A stretch of 64,000 nucleotides of DNA from Tsukamurella tyrosinosolvens (lineage in GTDB: Bacteria > Actinomycetota > Actinomycetes > Mycobacteriales > Mycobacteriaceae). Below, in pieces: positions 55,390 to 63,738 of the stretch (position 1 is the first letter of the stretch; every line of letters starts with the position of its first letter). The position numbers and the translations under genes are program-made. The stretch spans positions 1,860,001 to 1,924,000 of the forward strand of contig NZ_FNSA01000003.1 in assembly GCF_900104775.1 (NCBI RefSeq), in the 5' to 3' direction. The notes beneath the pieces are model-generated. The model ran no database searches. It saw nothing but the letters and a program-made list of their open reading frames with translations, and was not told the DNA's origin.

Positions 55390-55973
55390 GGTTGCCGCTC
55401 CACCTTGGCGACCTGCGCGCGGAGGGTCTGCCAGAAGGCGTCGGTGTCGACGGCGGAGCCTACGGTTGCCGACGTGATGACGTTGACGGAGATGCCGCGG
55501 ACGTCGACCCAGCCCTGGATCTCATCCTTGTCGCGGAAGAGGAACGGGTTCAGCCGCGCCAAGTCTGCGGGGGCGGCGAGGACCGTCGAGCGACTCCTCG
55601 GTGCGAGGCTCGCCTCACAGGTCGGGAATCCCTCGGCCATGAACCGCGCCATCGGCCGGCTGACGATGGTCGCGTTGATCTTGGTGCCTCCGCGGAGGGC
55701 GCCGGCATCGCTCACCCGCGCGCCGCTGAGGCGCTGGAACATCGCGTCGATGAATCGGCCGCACGCGGTGGCGGGGCGCGAGCCCGCCTGCGGCCGGTCG
55801 AACTGCCCGAGGGTCTCGGTCTCCACCTCGTACCCCGACGAGCCGAGGGGGAACTCGTGCGCCGCGAGGACGGCCTGGGCGGTGTTCACCGGCGCGGCGT
55901 GCGCGAATGCGGGGACGAACAACGACACCGCGGCGACGGGAACCAGCGCGGCGGCGAAACGTCGCGCGATCAC
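55386..55973 (-). CDS. Tandem secreted paralogue C
   Basis: A 195-residue exported protein. Signal: ALVPVAAVSLFVPAFAHAAPV. Family start: TAQAVLAAHEFPLGSSGYEV. Family end: TDAFWQTLRAQVAKVERQP. A conserved Asp-x-Arg-Gly (VDVRGISVNV) sits before the C-terminal motif, as in A, D and E. GTG overlaps the stop of copy D by four bases. Function unknown. Confidence 0.75.
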   Translation of the reverse strand: MIARRFAAALVPVAAVSLFVPAFAHAAPVNTAQAVLAAHEFPLGSSGYEVETETLGQFDRPQAGSRPATACGRFIDAMFQRLSGARVSDAGALRGGTKINATIVSRPMARFMAEGFPTCEASLAPRSRSTVLAAPADLARLNPFLFRDKDEIQGWVDVRGISVNVITSATVGSAVDTDAFWQTLRAQVAKVERQP

Positions 55974-56542
55974 GGTTGACGCTCGACCTTGGCGACTTGC
56001 GCCCGCAAGAGCTGCCAGAAGGCGTCGCGGTCCGCGGCGGCGCCGTTCTCGCCCTCGACGATGACGCCGACCGTCGTGCCGCGGACGTCGGCCCATCCGC
56101 GGATGTCGTCAGCGCCGGTGGTCAGTACACGCGGACGGACGAGCTCGAGGTCCGCGGGGGCGGTGACTGCCACTGCGCGCGGCACATCCGGCTCGGCGCA
56201 TCGGGTCACGACGTCGGCGATCCGGGACGTCAGCGGCCGATCGACGATCGACACCATGATCGCACTCCGACCGCGGAGGGCTACCGCGTCCGCGACCGCG
56301 GACCGGCGGAAATCGCCGTCCAGCCCGGCCCGCAGGGCGATGCAGTCCGCGGACTCGAGACCTCCGAGTCCTGTCGACGGCGTGCGCCGGCCCGGCGTGT
56401 AGTGCGTGGACCCGGCGGGGAACTCCGCTGCGGTCAGAAGCGCTCGCGCGGGGACGACCGGGGCCGCGTGCGCGGCCGCAGGCAGGCCGACGGCGGCGAG
56501 GACCGCCACCGTCGACCCGGCGACCAGGGTGCGCAGGCGCAT
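55970..56542 (-). CDS. Tandem secreted paralogue D
   Basis: A 190-residue exported protein. Signal: RTLVAGSTVAVLAAVGLPAAAHAA. Family start: PARALLTAAEFPAGSTHYTP. Family end: RDAFWQLLRAQVAKVERQP. ADVRGTTVGVIVEG precedes the end. Its ATG overlaps the stop of copy E by one base (TGATG). Function unknown. Confidence 0.75.
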   Translation of the reverse strand: MRLRTLVAGSTVAVLAAVGLPAAAHAAPVVPARALLTAAEFPAGSTHYTPGRRTPSTGLGGLESADCIALRAGLDGDFRRSAVADAVALRGRSAIMVSIVDRPLTSRIADVVTRCAEPDVPRAVAVTAPADLELVRPRVLTTGADDIRGWADVRGTTVGVIVEGENGAAADRDAFWQLLRAQVAKVERQP

Positions 56543-57147
56543 CAGCGCGCCCTTTCGACCTTCTGGATCTGCGCGCGGAAGACCTGCCAGAAGCGGGCGG
56601 TGTTCGCGGGGGTCTCGCTGAGGCCGCGGACGTAGACGTTGACCGTGTATCCGTTGACGTCGGCCGCGCCCTCGATCGCGCCGGCGCCCTCGTCCTCGCC
56701 GTAGGTGATGACGGTGGGGTTGAACCGCGTGAGATCGCCCGGCACCGGGAGCTCCGCGTTCCGCCCGGAGCACGCCTGGGCCACTCCGCGCCAGAGCGTC
56801 CCCTGGGCGGGCGAGATGACGCCGGCCGTCATGAACGAGTATCCGTTGCGGGCCGAGGCGGCCACGGACTGCGCGTTCGCATTCGCTCCGTTCAGTCGGT
56901 TCGCGGCGTCCTTGCACTGCTGCGGCGCGGTGTTCTTGATGGTGACCGCCTCGCCGTTCAGCCGGCCGGTGCGGTAGTCGTTCGACCCGGCGGGGAACTC
57001 GGCCTTGGTGAGCACGAGGTTCGGGCTCACCGGCGCGGCGGACGCCGCCGGGGCGAGGGCCGTGCCCCCGGCCGCGAGGGCGGCGAGGAGGGCGGTGGCC
57101 GAGGCGAAGCGCGCGCGGCGGGACGTCGACGTTGAGTTCGCAATCAT
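56542..57147 (-). CDS. Tandem secreted paralogue E (first copy)
   Basis: A 201-residue exported protein and the first of the operon. Signal: residues 1-37 with RRARFASATALLAALAAGG and ASAAPV. Family start: SPNLVLTKAEFPAGSNDYRT. Family end: TARFWQVFRAQIQKVERAR. The middle has a Cys-Lys pair (PQQCKDAANRL and QACSGRN). The ATG has TATACT (57160-57155) ending 7 nt before it, so this copy carries the operon promoter. Function unknown. Confidence 0.78.
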   Translation of the reverse strand: MIANSTSTSRRARFASATALLAALAAGGTALAPAASAAPVSPNLVLTKAEFPAGSNDYRTGRLNGEAVTIKNTAPQQCKDAANRLNGANANAQSVAASARNGYSFMTAGVISPAQGTLWRGVAQACSGRNAELPVPGDLTRFNPTVITYGEDEGAGAIEGAADVNGYTVNVYVRGLSETPANTARFWQVFRAQIQKVERAR

Positions 57148-57190
57148 GCGGTGAAGTATAGAACACTTCGTTTTGATTTCAGTACGAAGT
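57148..57190 (-). promoter_or_regulatory. Promoter of the secreted-family operon
   Basis: TATACT on the minus strand (57160-57155) is the -10 box, 7 nt before the ATG. An inverted repeat ACTTCGT (57165-57171) / ACGAAGT (57184-57190) lies just upstream across the -35 area and could be an operator. The segment is unusually AT-rich for this genome. Confidence 0.65.
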
Positions 57191-57246
57191 AAGGGAGCGC
57201 GAGTGTGCCCTGCGGCACCTCGCCGAACGCGACTAGGGTGACCGGT

Positions 57247-57864
57247 GTGAAGCCTGCTCGGAGTGAACGCGCCGCCCTCGTCGACGCGGCGCGCGCCGCC
57301 GGACCCGACGCCCCGACGCTGTGCGGTGAGTGGACGGTTCGTGAGCTGCTCGCGCACCTGATTCTCCGCGAGGGGCGCCCCGACGCCATGGCGGGCATCC
57401 TCGTCCGCCCCCTCGCCGGGTACACCGAACGGGTCCAGGCGGGTATCGCGGCCCGGTCGTTCGACGATCTGCTCGCGACGGTGGCGGGCGGCCCGCCGCG
57501 CCTGTCGCCCCTGCGCCTGGTCGATGGGCAGGCGAACCTGGGCGAGTACTTCGTGCACACCGAGGACATCCGGCGGGCCGCGGCGGGGTGGACTCCGCGC
57601 GTGCTCGACAAGCGGGTCGAGCGCGGCCTGCACGACGTGGTCGCGCGCATCGCGCGGCTCACGATGCGCGGTGCTCCGCTGCGGATCAGTCTCACCACGG
57701 AGGAGGGCACGGTCGCCGTGGCGGGGCGCGGACCCCAGGTCGCCGTGATCGGCGCGATCAGCGAGGTCACGATGTGGGCGTTCGGTCGCGACGAGGCTCT
57801 GGTCACCTTCGAAGGCGCTGACGGCGACATCGATCTGCTCGGCTCGGTGGTCCGATCGCTCTGA
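57247..57864 (+). CDS. Mycothiol-type maleylpyruvate-isomerase-fold protein (TIGR03085-like)
   Basis: A 205-residue DinB-like four-helix protein. The N-terminus VKPARSERAALVDAARAAGP followed by TLCGEWTVRELLAHLILRE carries the metal-binding His (AHLI), and NLGEYFVHTEDIRRAAAGW carries a second. This family is linked to mycothiol-dependent isomerases or unknown metal enzymes. GTG at 57247 is leaderless, with TAGGGT (57234-57239) ending 7 nt before it. It is divergent from the secreted operon and followed by ftsK. Substrate unknown. Confidence 0.82.
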   Translation: MKPARSERAALVDAARAAGPDAPTLCGEWTVRELLAHLILREGRPDAMAGILVRPLAGYTERVQAGIAARSFDDLLATVAGGPPRLSPLRLVDGQANLGEYFVHTEDIRRAAAGWTPRVLDKRVERGLHDVVARIARLTMRGAPLRISLTTEEGTVAVAGRGPQVAVIGAISEVTMWAFGRDEALVTFEGADGDIDLLGSVVRSL

Positions 57865-57938
57865 CGACCCGCCGCCGGTCCTGCTGTTACATGTGTGGCA
57901 CTTGATACGGATGGGGTTAGTGTCGATAGACTGCCCCC

Positions 57939-60584
57939 ATGGCATCGAAGACCACCACCCGCGCGCGCGGGTCCGCGAACTCCCGCTCCGGGGGCGCGCG
58001 CACCAGCCGCGCCGCGAGCCCGACGCGCAGCCGCCAGGCCGCCCCGCGCTCGCGCGGTAAGCAGGGCGCCGCGGCCCCGAAGGCCGCCTCGGGCGCCGGT
58101 GGGGGAGTGGCGCGCGGCCTCGGCGCCGGATGGAAGCTGCTGGCCAAGGGGGTCGGGGGTGTCGTGCGCACCGGTGGCCGGCCCGACGCCGACGAGCCCG
58201 CGCCCGGCGCCACAGGAGAGGTCGCCACCCCCAAGCCGACGCACTCGCGCGACGGACTCGCGCTGGTCCTGTTCGCCGTCGCGATCATCCTCGGAGCGGC
58301 CGTCTACTTCGACGCCGGCGGGCCCGTGGGCTCGTTCTTCTCGACGGGCGTCCGCGCGGTGGTCGGCTGGTTCGCCGTGCTCGTGCCGCCGCTCGCCATC
58401 GCCCTCGGCGTGGTCATGATGCGCCGCCCCGACAACCCGTCCGCGCATGTGCGGCACCGCGTCGGCGCCGCCCTCATCGTCCTGCCGTTCCTGGGCCTGC
58501 TGCACATCGCGTCCGGCGGACCGTCGACCTTCGACGACCGCGCCGCGGCCGGTGGCTACCTCGGGTACGTCGTCGGCGGCCCGCTCACCGACGGTTTCAC
58601 CGCCTGGATCTCGGTGCCCCTGCTCGTCCTCGTGGCACTCTTCGGCCTGCTCCTGGTGAGCGGAATGACGGTGCGCGAGATCATCGACCGGCTCAAGTTC
58701 TACTTCGGCGTCGACATGCGGGAGCAGTACGGCGACGAGGAGCCGCTCGACGACGAGGACCTCGACTCGCCGTTCGCCGCCTTCGACGCGGGGCGCGGCG
58801 ACACCGCGACCCGCGCGCTGACCCCGTACGGCGACCCGTACGACAACTACCCGGCCGATCCCGAGCCGCCGAAGCGCAGTCGCCGCCGCAAGGCCGCCGC
58901 CGAGGACGAGCCGGCCCCGTCGGACGAGGTGACGGCACCGATCACGCCCGAGCCGGCACCGTCGGAGGAGCCGACCGTCGAGGTGCCGCCGGCGCCCAAG
59001 CCGCGCCGCGCCGCGGTGGTCAAGGACCACACGCCGCCCCCCGCGCCGAAGGCGACCGAGTTCACCGTCGCGCGGACCATCGACAGCGAGGACTACATCC
59101 TCCCGCCCGCCGACCTGCTCATCGAGGGCGAGCCGGCCAAGGCGGGGACCAGCGCGAACGACGCCATGATCGACGCGATCAGCGGGGTCATGGAGCAGTT
59201 CAAGATCGATGCGGCCGTCACCGGCTACACCCGCGGCCCGACGGTCACCCGGTACGAGCTCGAGCTCGGCCCCGGCGTCAAGGTCGAGAAGGTCACCCAG
59301 CTGCACCGCAACATCTCCTACGCGGTGGCGACGGACAACGTCCGCCTGCTGGCCCCGATCCCCGGCAAGTCGGCGGTGGGCATCGAGGTGCCCAACACCG
59401 ACCGCGAGATGGTGCGCCTGGCCGACGTGCTCGCCGCCGACAACACGCGCAAGGACACGCACCCGCTGGTCATCGGCCTCGGCAAGGACATCGAGGGCGA
59501 GATGGTCAACGCCAACCTCGCGAAGATGCCCCACCTGCTGGTCGCCGGTTCGACGGGCTCCGGCAAGTCGAGCTTCGTGAACTCGATGCTCGTCTCGCTC
59601 CTCGCGCGCGCCACCCCCGACGAGGTGCGGATGATCCTCATCGACCCGAAGATGGTCGAGCTCACGCCCTACGAGGGCATCCCGCACCTCATCACGCCCA
59701 TCATCACCGACCCGAAGAAGGCCGCCGCCGCGCTGGCCTGGCTGGTCGAGGAGATGGAGCAGCGGTACAAGGACATGCAGGCCTCGCGCGTGCGGCACAT
59801 CGACGACTTCAACCGGAAGGTGCGCTCCGGCGAGATCACCACGCCGCTCGGCAGCGAGCGCGTGTACCGGCCGTACCCGTACATCGTCGCCATCGTCGAC
59901 GAGCTCGCCGACCTCATGATGACCGCGCCGCGCGACGTCGAGGAGGCGATCGTCCGGATCACGCAGAAGGCCCGCGCCGCCGGCATCCACCTGGTGCTCG
60001 CGACGCAGCGCCCGTCGGTCGACGTCGTCACCGGCCTGATCAAGACCAACGTCCCGTCGCGCCTCGCGTTCGCCACGAGCTCGCTCACGGACTCGCGGGT
60101 CATCCTCGACCAGCCCGGCGCCGAGAAGCTGATCGGCATGGGCGACGCGCTGTTCCTGCCGATGGGCGGCAAGTCGACCCGTATGCAGGGCGCGTTCATC
60201 ACCGACGAGGAGATCACCTCCGTCGTCGACTTCGTGCGCAACCAGGCCGAGCCGGAGTACGCCAACGGCGTCACCGAGACGAAGGTCGAGAAGAAGGACG
60301 TCGACCCGGACATCGGCGACGACCTGGACGTCTTCCTGCAGGCCGTCGAGCTGGTGGTGTCCTCGCAGTTCGGCTCGACGTCGATGCTGCAGCGCAAGCT
60401 GCGCGTGGGGTTCGCCAAGGCCGGCCGGCTCATGGACCTCATGGAGTCGCGCGACATCGTCGGTCCGTCCGAGGGCTCCAAGGCACGCGACGTGCTGGTC
60501 ACGCCCGACGAACTGCCCGGCCTGATGGTGATGCTGCGCGGCGGCGGCGAGGTCGCTCAGGAAGCGGACGAACCGGACTTCTGA
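57939..60584 (+). CDS. ftsK: DNA translocase FtsK
   Basis: An 881-residue septal DNA pump. A basic tail (residues 1-90) and four membrane helices (~100-240) anchor it to the divisome. An acidic/proline linker (~255-365) leads to the motor. Walker A is [15 protein letters not shown] near residue 536, and the Walker B/sensor region is [14 protein letters not shown]. The gamma winged-helix (~800-865) reads [20 protein letters not shown]. It clears chromosome ends at division. It is leaderless: TAGACT (57927-57932) ends 6 nt before ATG. Matches Rv2748c position. Confidence 0.96.
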   Translation: MASKTTTRARGSANSRSGGARTSRAASPTRSRQAAPRSRGKQGAAAPKAASGAGGGVARGLGAGWKLLAKGVGGVVRTGGRPDADEPAPGATGEVATPKPTHSRDGLALVLFAVAIILGAAVYFDAGGPVGSFFSTGVRAVVGWFAVLVPPLAIALGVVMMRRPDNPSAHVRHRVGAALIVLPFLGLLHIASGGPSTFDDRAAAGGYLGYVVGGPLTDGFTAWISVPLLVLVALFGLLLVSGMTVREIIDRLKFYFGVDMREQYGDEEPLDDEDLDSPFAAFDAGRGDTATRALTPYGDPYDNYPADPEPPKRSRRRKAAAEDEPAPSDEVTAPITPEPAPSEEPTVEVPPAPKPRRAAVVKDHTPPPAPKATEFTVARTIDSEDYILPPADLLIEGEPAKAGTSANDAMIDAISGVMEQFKIDAAVTGYTRGPTVTRYELELGPGVKVEKVTQLHRNISYAVATDNVRLLAPIPGKSAVGIEVPNTDREMVRLADVLAADNTRKDTHPLVIGLGKDIEGEMVNANLAKMPHLLVAGSTGSGKSSFVNSMLVSLLARATPDEVRMILIDPKMVELTPYEGIPHLITPIITDPKKAAAALAWLVEEMEQRYKDMQASRVRHIDDFNRKVRSGEITTPLGSERVYRPYPYIVAIVDELADLMMTAPRDVEEAIVRITQKARAAGIHLVLATQRPSVDVVTGLIKTNVPSRLAFATSSLTDSRVILDQPGAEKLIGMGDALFLPMGGKSTRMQGAFITDEEITSVVDFVRNQAEPEYANGVTETKVEKKDVDPDIGDDLDVFLQAVELVVSSQFGSTSMLQRKLRVGFAKAGRLMDLMESRDIVGPSEGSKARDVLVTPDELPGLMVMLRGGGEVAQEADEPDF

Positions 60585-60725
60585 TACAGTCCTGCTTGCA
60601 TGTGTGAGGGGAGTATCCCGCTCGCGGCGTGAACGTCAACACGGTGGATCGATATCCACCCGGGCACGCTGGACCCGCAGGTCGGGTCGGGAGAGACCTC
60701 CGGATCTGTACCGGAGGTGTATGCA
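60585..60725 (+). promoter_or_regulatory. yybP-ykoY manganese riboswitch with SD-sequestering hairpin
   Basis: TACAGT (60585-60590) is the -10 box. The leader then contains GGGGAGTA (60608-60615), the conserved loop of the yybP-ykoY Mn2+ aptamer; a perfect stem GGTGGAT/ATCCACC (60643-60660); and the conserved 3' GAGAGACC (60691-60698). The last bases of that motif begin ACCTCCGG (60696-60703), which pairs perfectly with CCGGAGGT (60711-60718), burying the terC ribosome site. Aptamer folding and this hairpin share bases, so Mn2+ should free the site. Confidence 0.82.
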
Positions 60726-61751
60726 ATGCAAGTTTCTGCTGTCGTCTGGATCGTCTCGATCCTCGTCGTTCTCGGACTCTTCGTCTTCGACTTCTTCAGC
60801 CACGTGCGCACGCCGCACGAGCCCTCGCTCAAGGAATCCGGCTTCTGGTCGGCGGTCTACATCGGCATCGCGATCCTGTTCGGCATCGGCGTCTGGGCGG
60901 TCTCCGGGCCGCAGTACGGCGGCGAGTTCTTCGCAGGCTTCGTGACCGAGAAGGCGCTGTCCGTCGACAACCTCTTCGTCTTCGTCATCATCATGGCGAA
61001 GTTCGCGGTGCCCCGGATCTACCAGCAGAAGGTGCTGCTGATCGGCATCGTCATGGCACTGGTGATGCGTGCCGGCTTCATCGCCGTCGGCGCCGCCGCG
61101 ATCTCCGCGTACTCCTGGGTGTTCTACATCTTCGGCGCGTTCCTGCTCTACACCGCTATCAAGCTGGTCAAGGAGGCGTCGTCGCCCGAGGGGCCGGTCG
61201 AGGACGAGAAGGAGCGCGAGGGTCGCGTCGCCGCGCTGTTCAAGAAGATCGTCCCCACCACGGAGACCTACGACGGCGACAAGCTGATCACCAAGGTCGA
61301 CGGCAAGAAGGTCGCGACCCCGCTGCTGCTCGCGCTCGTCGTCATCGGCTTCACCGACGTGCTGTTCGCGCTCGACTCGATCCCCGCGATCTACGGCCTC
61401 ACCCAGGAGCCCTACCTGGTGTTCATGGCGAACGCCTTCGCGCTCATGGGCCTGCGTCAGCTGTACTTCCTCATCGGCGGCCTGCTCGACCGCCTGGTGT
61501 ACCTGTCCTACGGCCTGTCGATCGTGCTGGGCTTCATCGGCGTGAAGCTCGTGCTGCACGCGCTGCACGAGAACACGCTGCCCTTCATCAACGGCGGCGA
61601 GCACGTCGCGGTCCCGGAGATCTCCACCGGCCTGTCGCTGTCGGTCATCCTCGGCGTCCTGGCGATCACCACGATCGCCTCGCTGGTCAAGTCGAAGCGC
61701 GACGGGCAGAAGGCCCTGGTCGACGAGGACAGCACCCCGAAGTCGGAGTAG
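60726..61751 (+). CDS. TerC-family membrane protein (probable Mn2+ exporter)
   Basis: A 341-residue protein with about nine membrane helices. Conserved acidic motifs lie in EKALSVDNLFVFVIIM and TDVLFALDSIPAIYG; these are the presumed metal sites of TerC/Alx. The charged loop EEKEREGRVAALF region (~155-195) is cytoplasmic. TerC proteins export Mn2+ and metallate secreted enzymes. ATG at 60726 is chosen, 8 nt after GGAGG; the GTG at 60717 would overlap the ribosome site. Expression is set by the manganese riboswitch in its leader. Confidence 0.92.
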   Translation: MQVSAVVWIVSILVVLGLFVFDFFSHVRTPHEPSLKESGFWSAVYIGIAILFGIGVWAVSGPQYGGEFFAGFVTEKALSVDNLFVFVIIMAKFAVPRIYQQKVLLIGIVMALVMRAGFIAVGAAAISAYSWVFYIFGAFLLYTAIKLVKEASSPEGPVEDEKEREGRVAALFKKIVPTTETYDGDKLITKVDGKKVATPLLLALVVIGFTDVLFALDSIPAIYGLTQEPYLVFMANAFALMGLRQLYFLIGGLLDRLVYLSYGLSIVLGFIGVKLVLHALHENTLPFINGGEHVAVPEISTGLSLSVILGVLAITTIASLVKSKRDGQKALVDEDSTPKSE

Positions 61752-61756
61752 CCGCG

Positions 61757-62485
61757 TCAGGACGGCTTGACGCCGACCGCCACGGTGGCCTGCCGCTCGT
61801 CGTCGACCTCGATGTGGGTGTCGAGGCCGACGGCGCGCAGCGCGGCCACCGTGTACGTGGCCTGCTGACGGCCCGTCTCGATGAGCACCCGCCCGTCGGG
61901 TCGCAGCCAGCGCGGCGCGTCCAGCGCGATCCGTCGGTGCAGCGTCAGGCCGTCGGGCCCGCCGTCGAGGGCGCGGTGCGGCTCGTTGTCGCGGGCCTCC
62001 GCGGGCATCGTCCGGATCGCCGCGGTGGGCACGTAGGGGGCGTTCGCCGCGATCACGTCGACGGTCCCGCGCAGCGCCGCGGGGAGCGGCCCGAACAGGT
62101 CGCCGACGAGGACCGTCGCCGCCGGGGCGTTGCGCGCGGCGTACTCCGCCGCGGTCCGGTCGATGTCGGCGGCGTAGGCCTTCGCGGACGCCGCGGTGGC
62201 GGCGACGGGCCCCGCGCCGCAGCACAGCTCCACGAGGACGCCCGAACCATCGGCCAGCTCGGACAGCAACTCGGTGCGCCGCCGGGGGACGAAGACACCG
62301 GGGCCGACGAGCAGCCGGCGTCCGCGGAACTCCACCCAGCCGAGGAGGTGCTCCAGGGGCTCGCCCGCGCATCGTCGCCGGACGAGGTCCTCCAGGTCGG
62401 GCCCGGACGCCGCTTCCTCCAGCAGTTCGGCCTCGCGCTCGGCGAAGGCGCATCCGGCCGCCCGCAGCTCACCGATCACATTCAC
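61757..62485 (-). CDS. PrmC/HemK-like protein N5-glutamine methyltransferase (NAPY variant)
   Basis: About 242 residues. A helical N-terminal domain (LRAAGCAFAEREAELLEEAA) precedes a SAM-dependent Rossmann fold (LVELCCGAGPVAATAA). The catalytic NPPY of PrmC reads NAPYVPT here, the variant seen in the actinobacterial family annotated as putative N5-glutamine methyltransferase. VFVPRRRTELL is the SAM-side motif of PrmC proteins. Two in-frame GTGs (62485 and 62479) are better starts than the TTG at 62497, which falls in an inverted repeat. It converges with terC. The target protein is unknown. Confidence 0.8.
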   Translation of the reverse strand: MNVIGELRAAGCAFAEREAELLEEAASGPDLEDLVRRRCAGEPLEHLLGWVEFRGRRLLVGPGVFVPRRRTELLSELADGSGVLVELCCGAGPVAATAASAKAYAADIDRTAAEYAARNAPAATVLVGDLFGPLPAALRGTVDVIAANAPYVPTAAIRTMPAEARDNEPHRALDGGPDGLTLHRRIALDAPRWLRPDGRVLIETGRQQATYTVAALRAVGLDTHIEVDDERQATVAVGVKPS

Positions 62486-62495
62486 CGGAGGAGTC

Positions 62496-62515
62496 AATCA
62501 CGGTTGGCCGTGATT
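62496..62515. promoter_or_regulatory. Inverted repeat between methyltransferase and argA
   Basis: AATCACGG (62496-62503) and CCGTGATT (62508-62515) form a perfect 8-bp repeat over TTGG. It may be a terminator after argA or an operator for the methyltransferase. The remainder of 62516-62595 shows no gene. Confidence 0.5.
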
Positions 62516-62595
62516 CACCACACTCACGACACCCCGGTCCGGGCTGGTTCACAGTGCGCGAATCGCCGTCCGATCAGGTGAAGTCCGGATAGCCG

Positions 62596-63102
62596 TCAGA
62601 GCGTGACAAGCATGCGGGTATTGCCCAGCGTGTTGGGCTTCACGGACGAGAGGTCGAGGAACTCCGCGACGCCCTCGTCGTAGCTTCGGCACAACTCGTT
62701 GTAGACCTCGGCGCTGACCGGCGTCCCGTCGATCTCCGCGAATCCGTGGCGGCCGAAGAAGGCGGTCTCGAAGGTCAGTACGAACACCCGGTGCAGTTCC
62801 AGCGCACGCGCCTCGTCGAGCAGTCGCGCGACGATCCTGTGCCCGATGCCGTGGCCCTTCACCGTCGGGTCGACCGCCAGGGTGCGGATCTCGCCCAGGT
62901 CGGACCACAGCACGTGCAGCGCCCCGCAGCCCACGACGGCGCCGCCCACCTCGTACACGCAGAACTCCTGCACCGACTCGTACAGGGTGACCAGGTTCTT
63001 CTCCAGCAGGATCCGTCCCGCGTAGACGTCGATGAGGCGCTTGATCGCGGGGACGTCGGACGTCCGGGCGCGGCGCAGCACATCCTCGTGGTCGGCGGTC
63101 AC
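62596..63102 (-). CDS. argA: N-acetylglutamate synthase, ArgA/GNAT type
   Basis: A 168-residue GNAT enzyme that acetylates glutamate to start arginine synthesis. Acetyl-CoA loop: DPTVKGHGIGHRIVARLLDEA. Substrate strand: FFGRHGFAEIDGTPVSAEVYN. The match to Rv2747 is both in sequence pattern and in position between ftsK and pgsA. GTG is the start, with TACAGT ending 8 nt before it. It is divergent from pgsA. Product identity is good, but single-domain GNATs can differ. Confidence 0.88.
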   Translation of the reverse strand: MTADHEDVLRRARTSDVPAIKRLIDVYAGRILLEKNLVTLYESVQEFCVYEVGGAVVGCGALHVLWSDLGEIRTLAVDPTVKGHGIGHRIVARLLDEARALELHRVFVLTFETAFFGRHGFAEIDGTPVSAEVYNELCRSYDEGVAEFLDLSSVKPNTLGNTRMLVTL

Positions 63103-63159
63103 GGGGAGAAACTGTAGCGCGCAGAACCGCCGAATCCGCGTACCGATAGGCTGATCCAC

Positions 63160-63738
63160 GTGAGTGCAACGGACGGCGTGCAGCCCGCGAGCACACCTGT
63201 CTCGAACGTCAACGTCGCGAACGGGTTGACGGTGCTCCGGATCGTACTCGTTCCCGTCTTCCTCGCGGCGCTGTTCGTCGACGGCGGGCACTCCACCACG
63301 TGGCGGTGGATCGCCTTCGCGATCTTCGCCGTGGCGATGATCACCGACCGCGTCGACGGCCAGATCGCGCGCCGCTACGGCCTGATCACCGATTTCGGCA
63401 AGCTCATGGACCCCATCGCCGACAAGGCGCTCACGGGCGCGGCCTTCGTCGGCCTGTCCGTGCTCGGCGACCTGCCGTGGTGGGTGACCCTGGTGATCCT
63501 CGCCCGCGAGTTCGGCATCACCGCCTTCCGGTTCGCCGTGATCCGCGACGGGGTGATCCCCGCGAGCCGGGGCGGCAAGCTCAAGACCCTCCTGCAGACC
63601 CTCGCGATCGGTCTCTACCTCATGCCGTTGCCGGCCTGGATGGACCTGCCCAGTCAGATCATGATGGGCGCGGCCGTCGTCGTCACGGTCGCGACCGGCG
63701 TTGACTACCTGCTCAGCTGGTGGCGTGGCCGCCGGTGA
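63160..63738 (+). CDS. pgsA: CDP-diacylglycerol--glycerol-3-phosphate 3-phosphatidyltransferase
   Basis: A 192-residue integral membrane enzyme of the CDP-alcohol phosphotransferase family, making phosphatidylglycerophosphate. The active-site motif D-G-x2-A-R-x8-G-x3-D-x3-D is seen in DRVDGQIARRYGLITDFGKL followed by MDPIADKA. Five hydrophobic helices are present. GTG is leaderless, with TAGGCT (63147-63152) ending 7 nt before it. cinA overlaps its end. Phosphatidylglycerol is also the acceptor for LysX. Confidence 0.95.
   Translation: MSATDGVQPASTPVSNVNVANGLTVLRIVLVPVFLAALFVDGGHSTTWRWIAFAIFAVAMITDRVDGQIARRYGLITDFGKLMDPIADKALTGAAFVGLSVLGDLPWWVTLVILAREFGITAFRFAVIRDGVIPASRGGKLKTLLQTLAIGLYLMPLPAWMDLPSQIMMGAAVVVTVATGVDYLLSWWRGRR

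Noticed and set aside
60717-60719. GTG as terC start
   Set aside because: It overlaps the GGAGG site itself; ATG 60726 has proper spacing.
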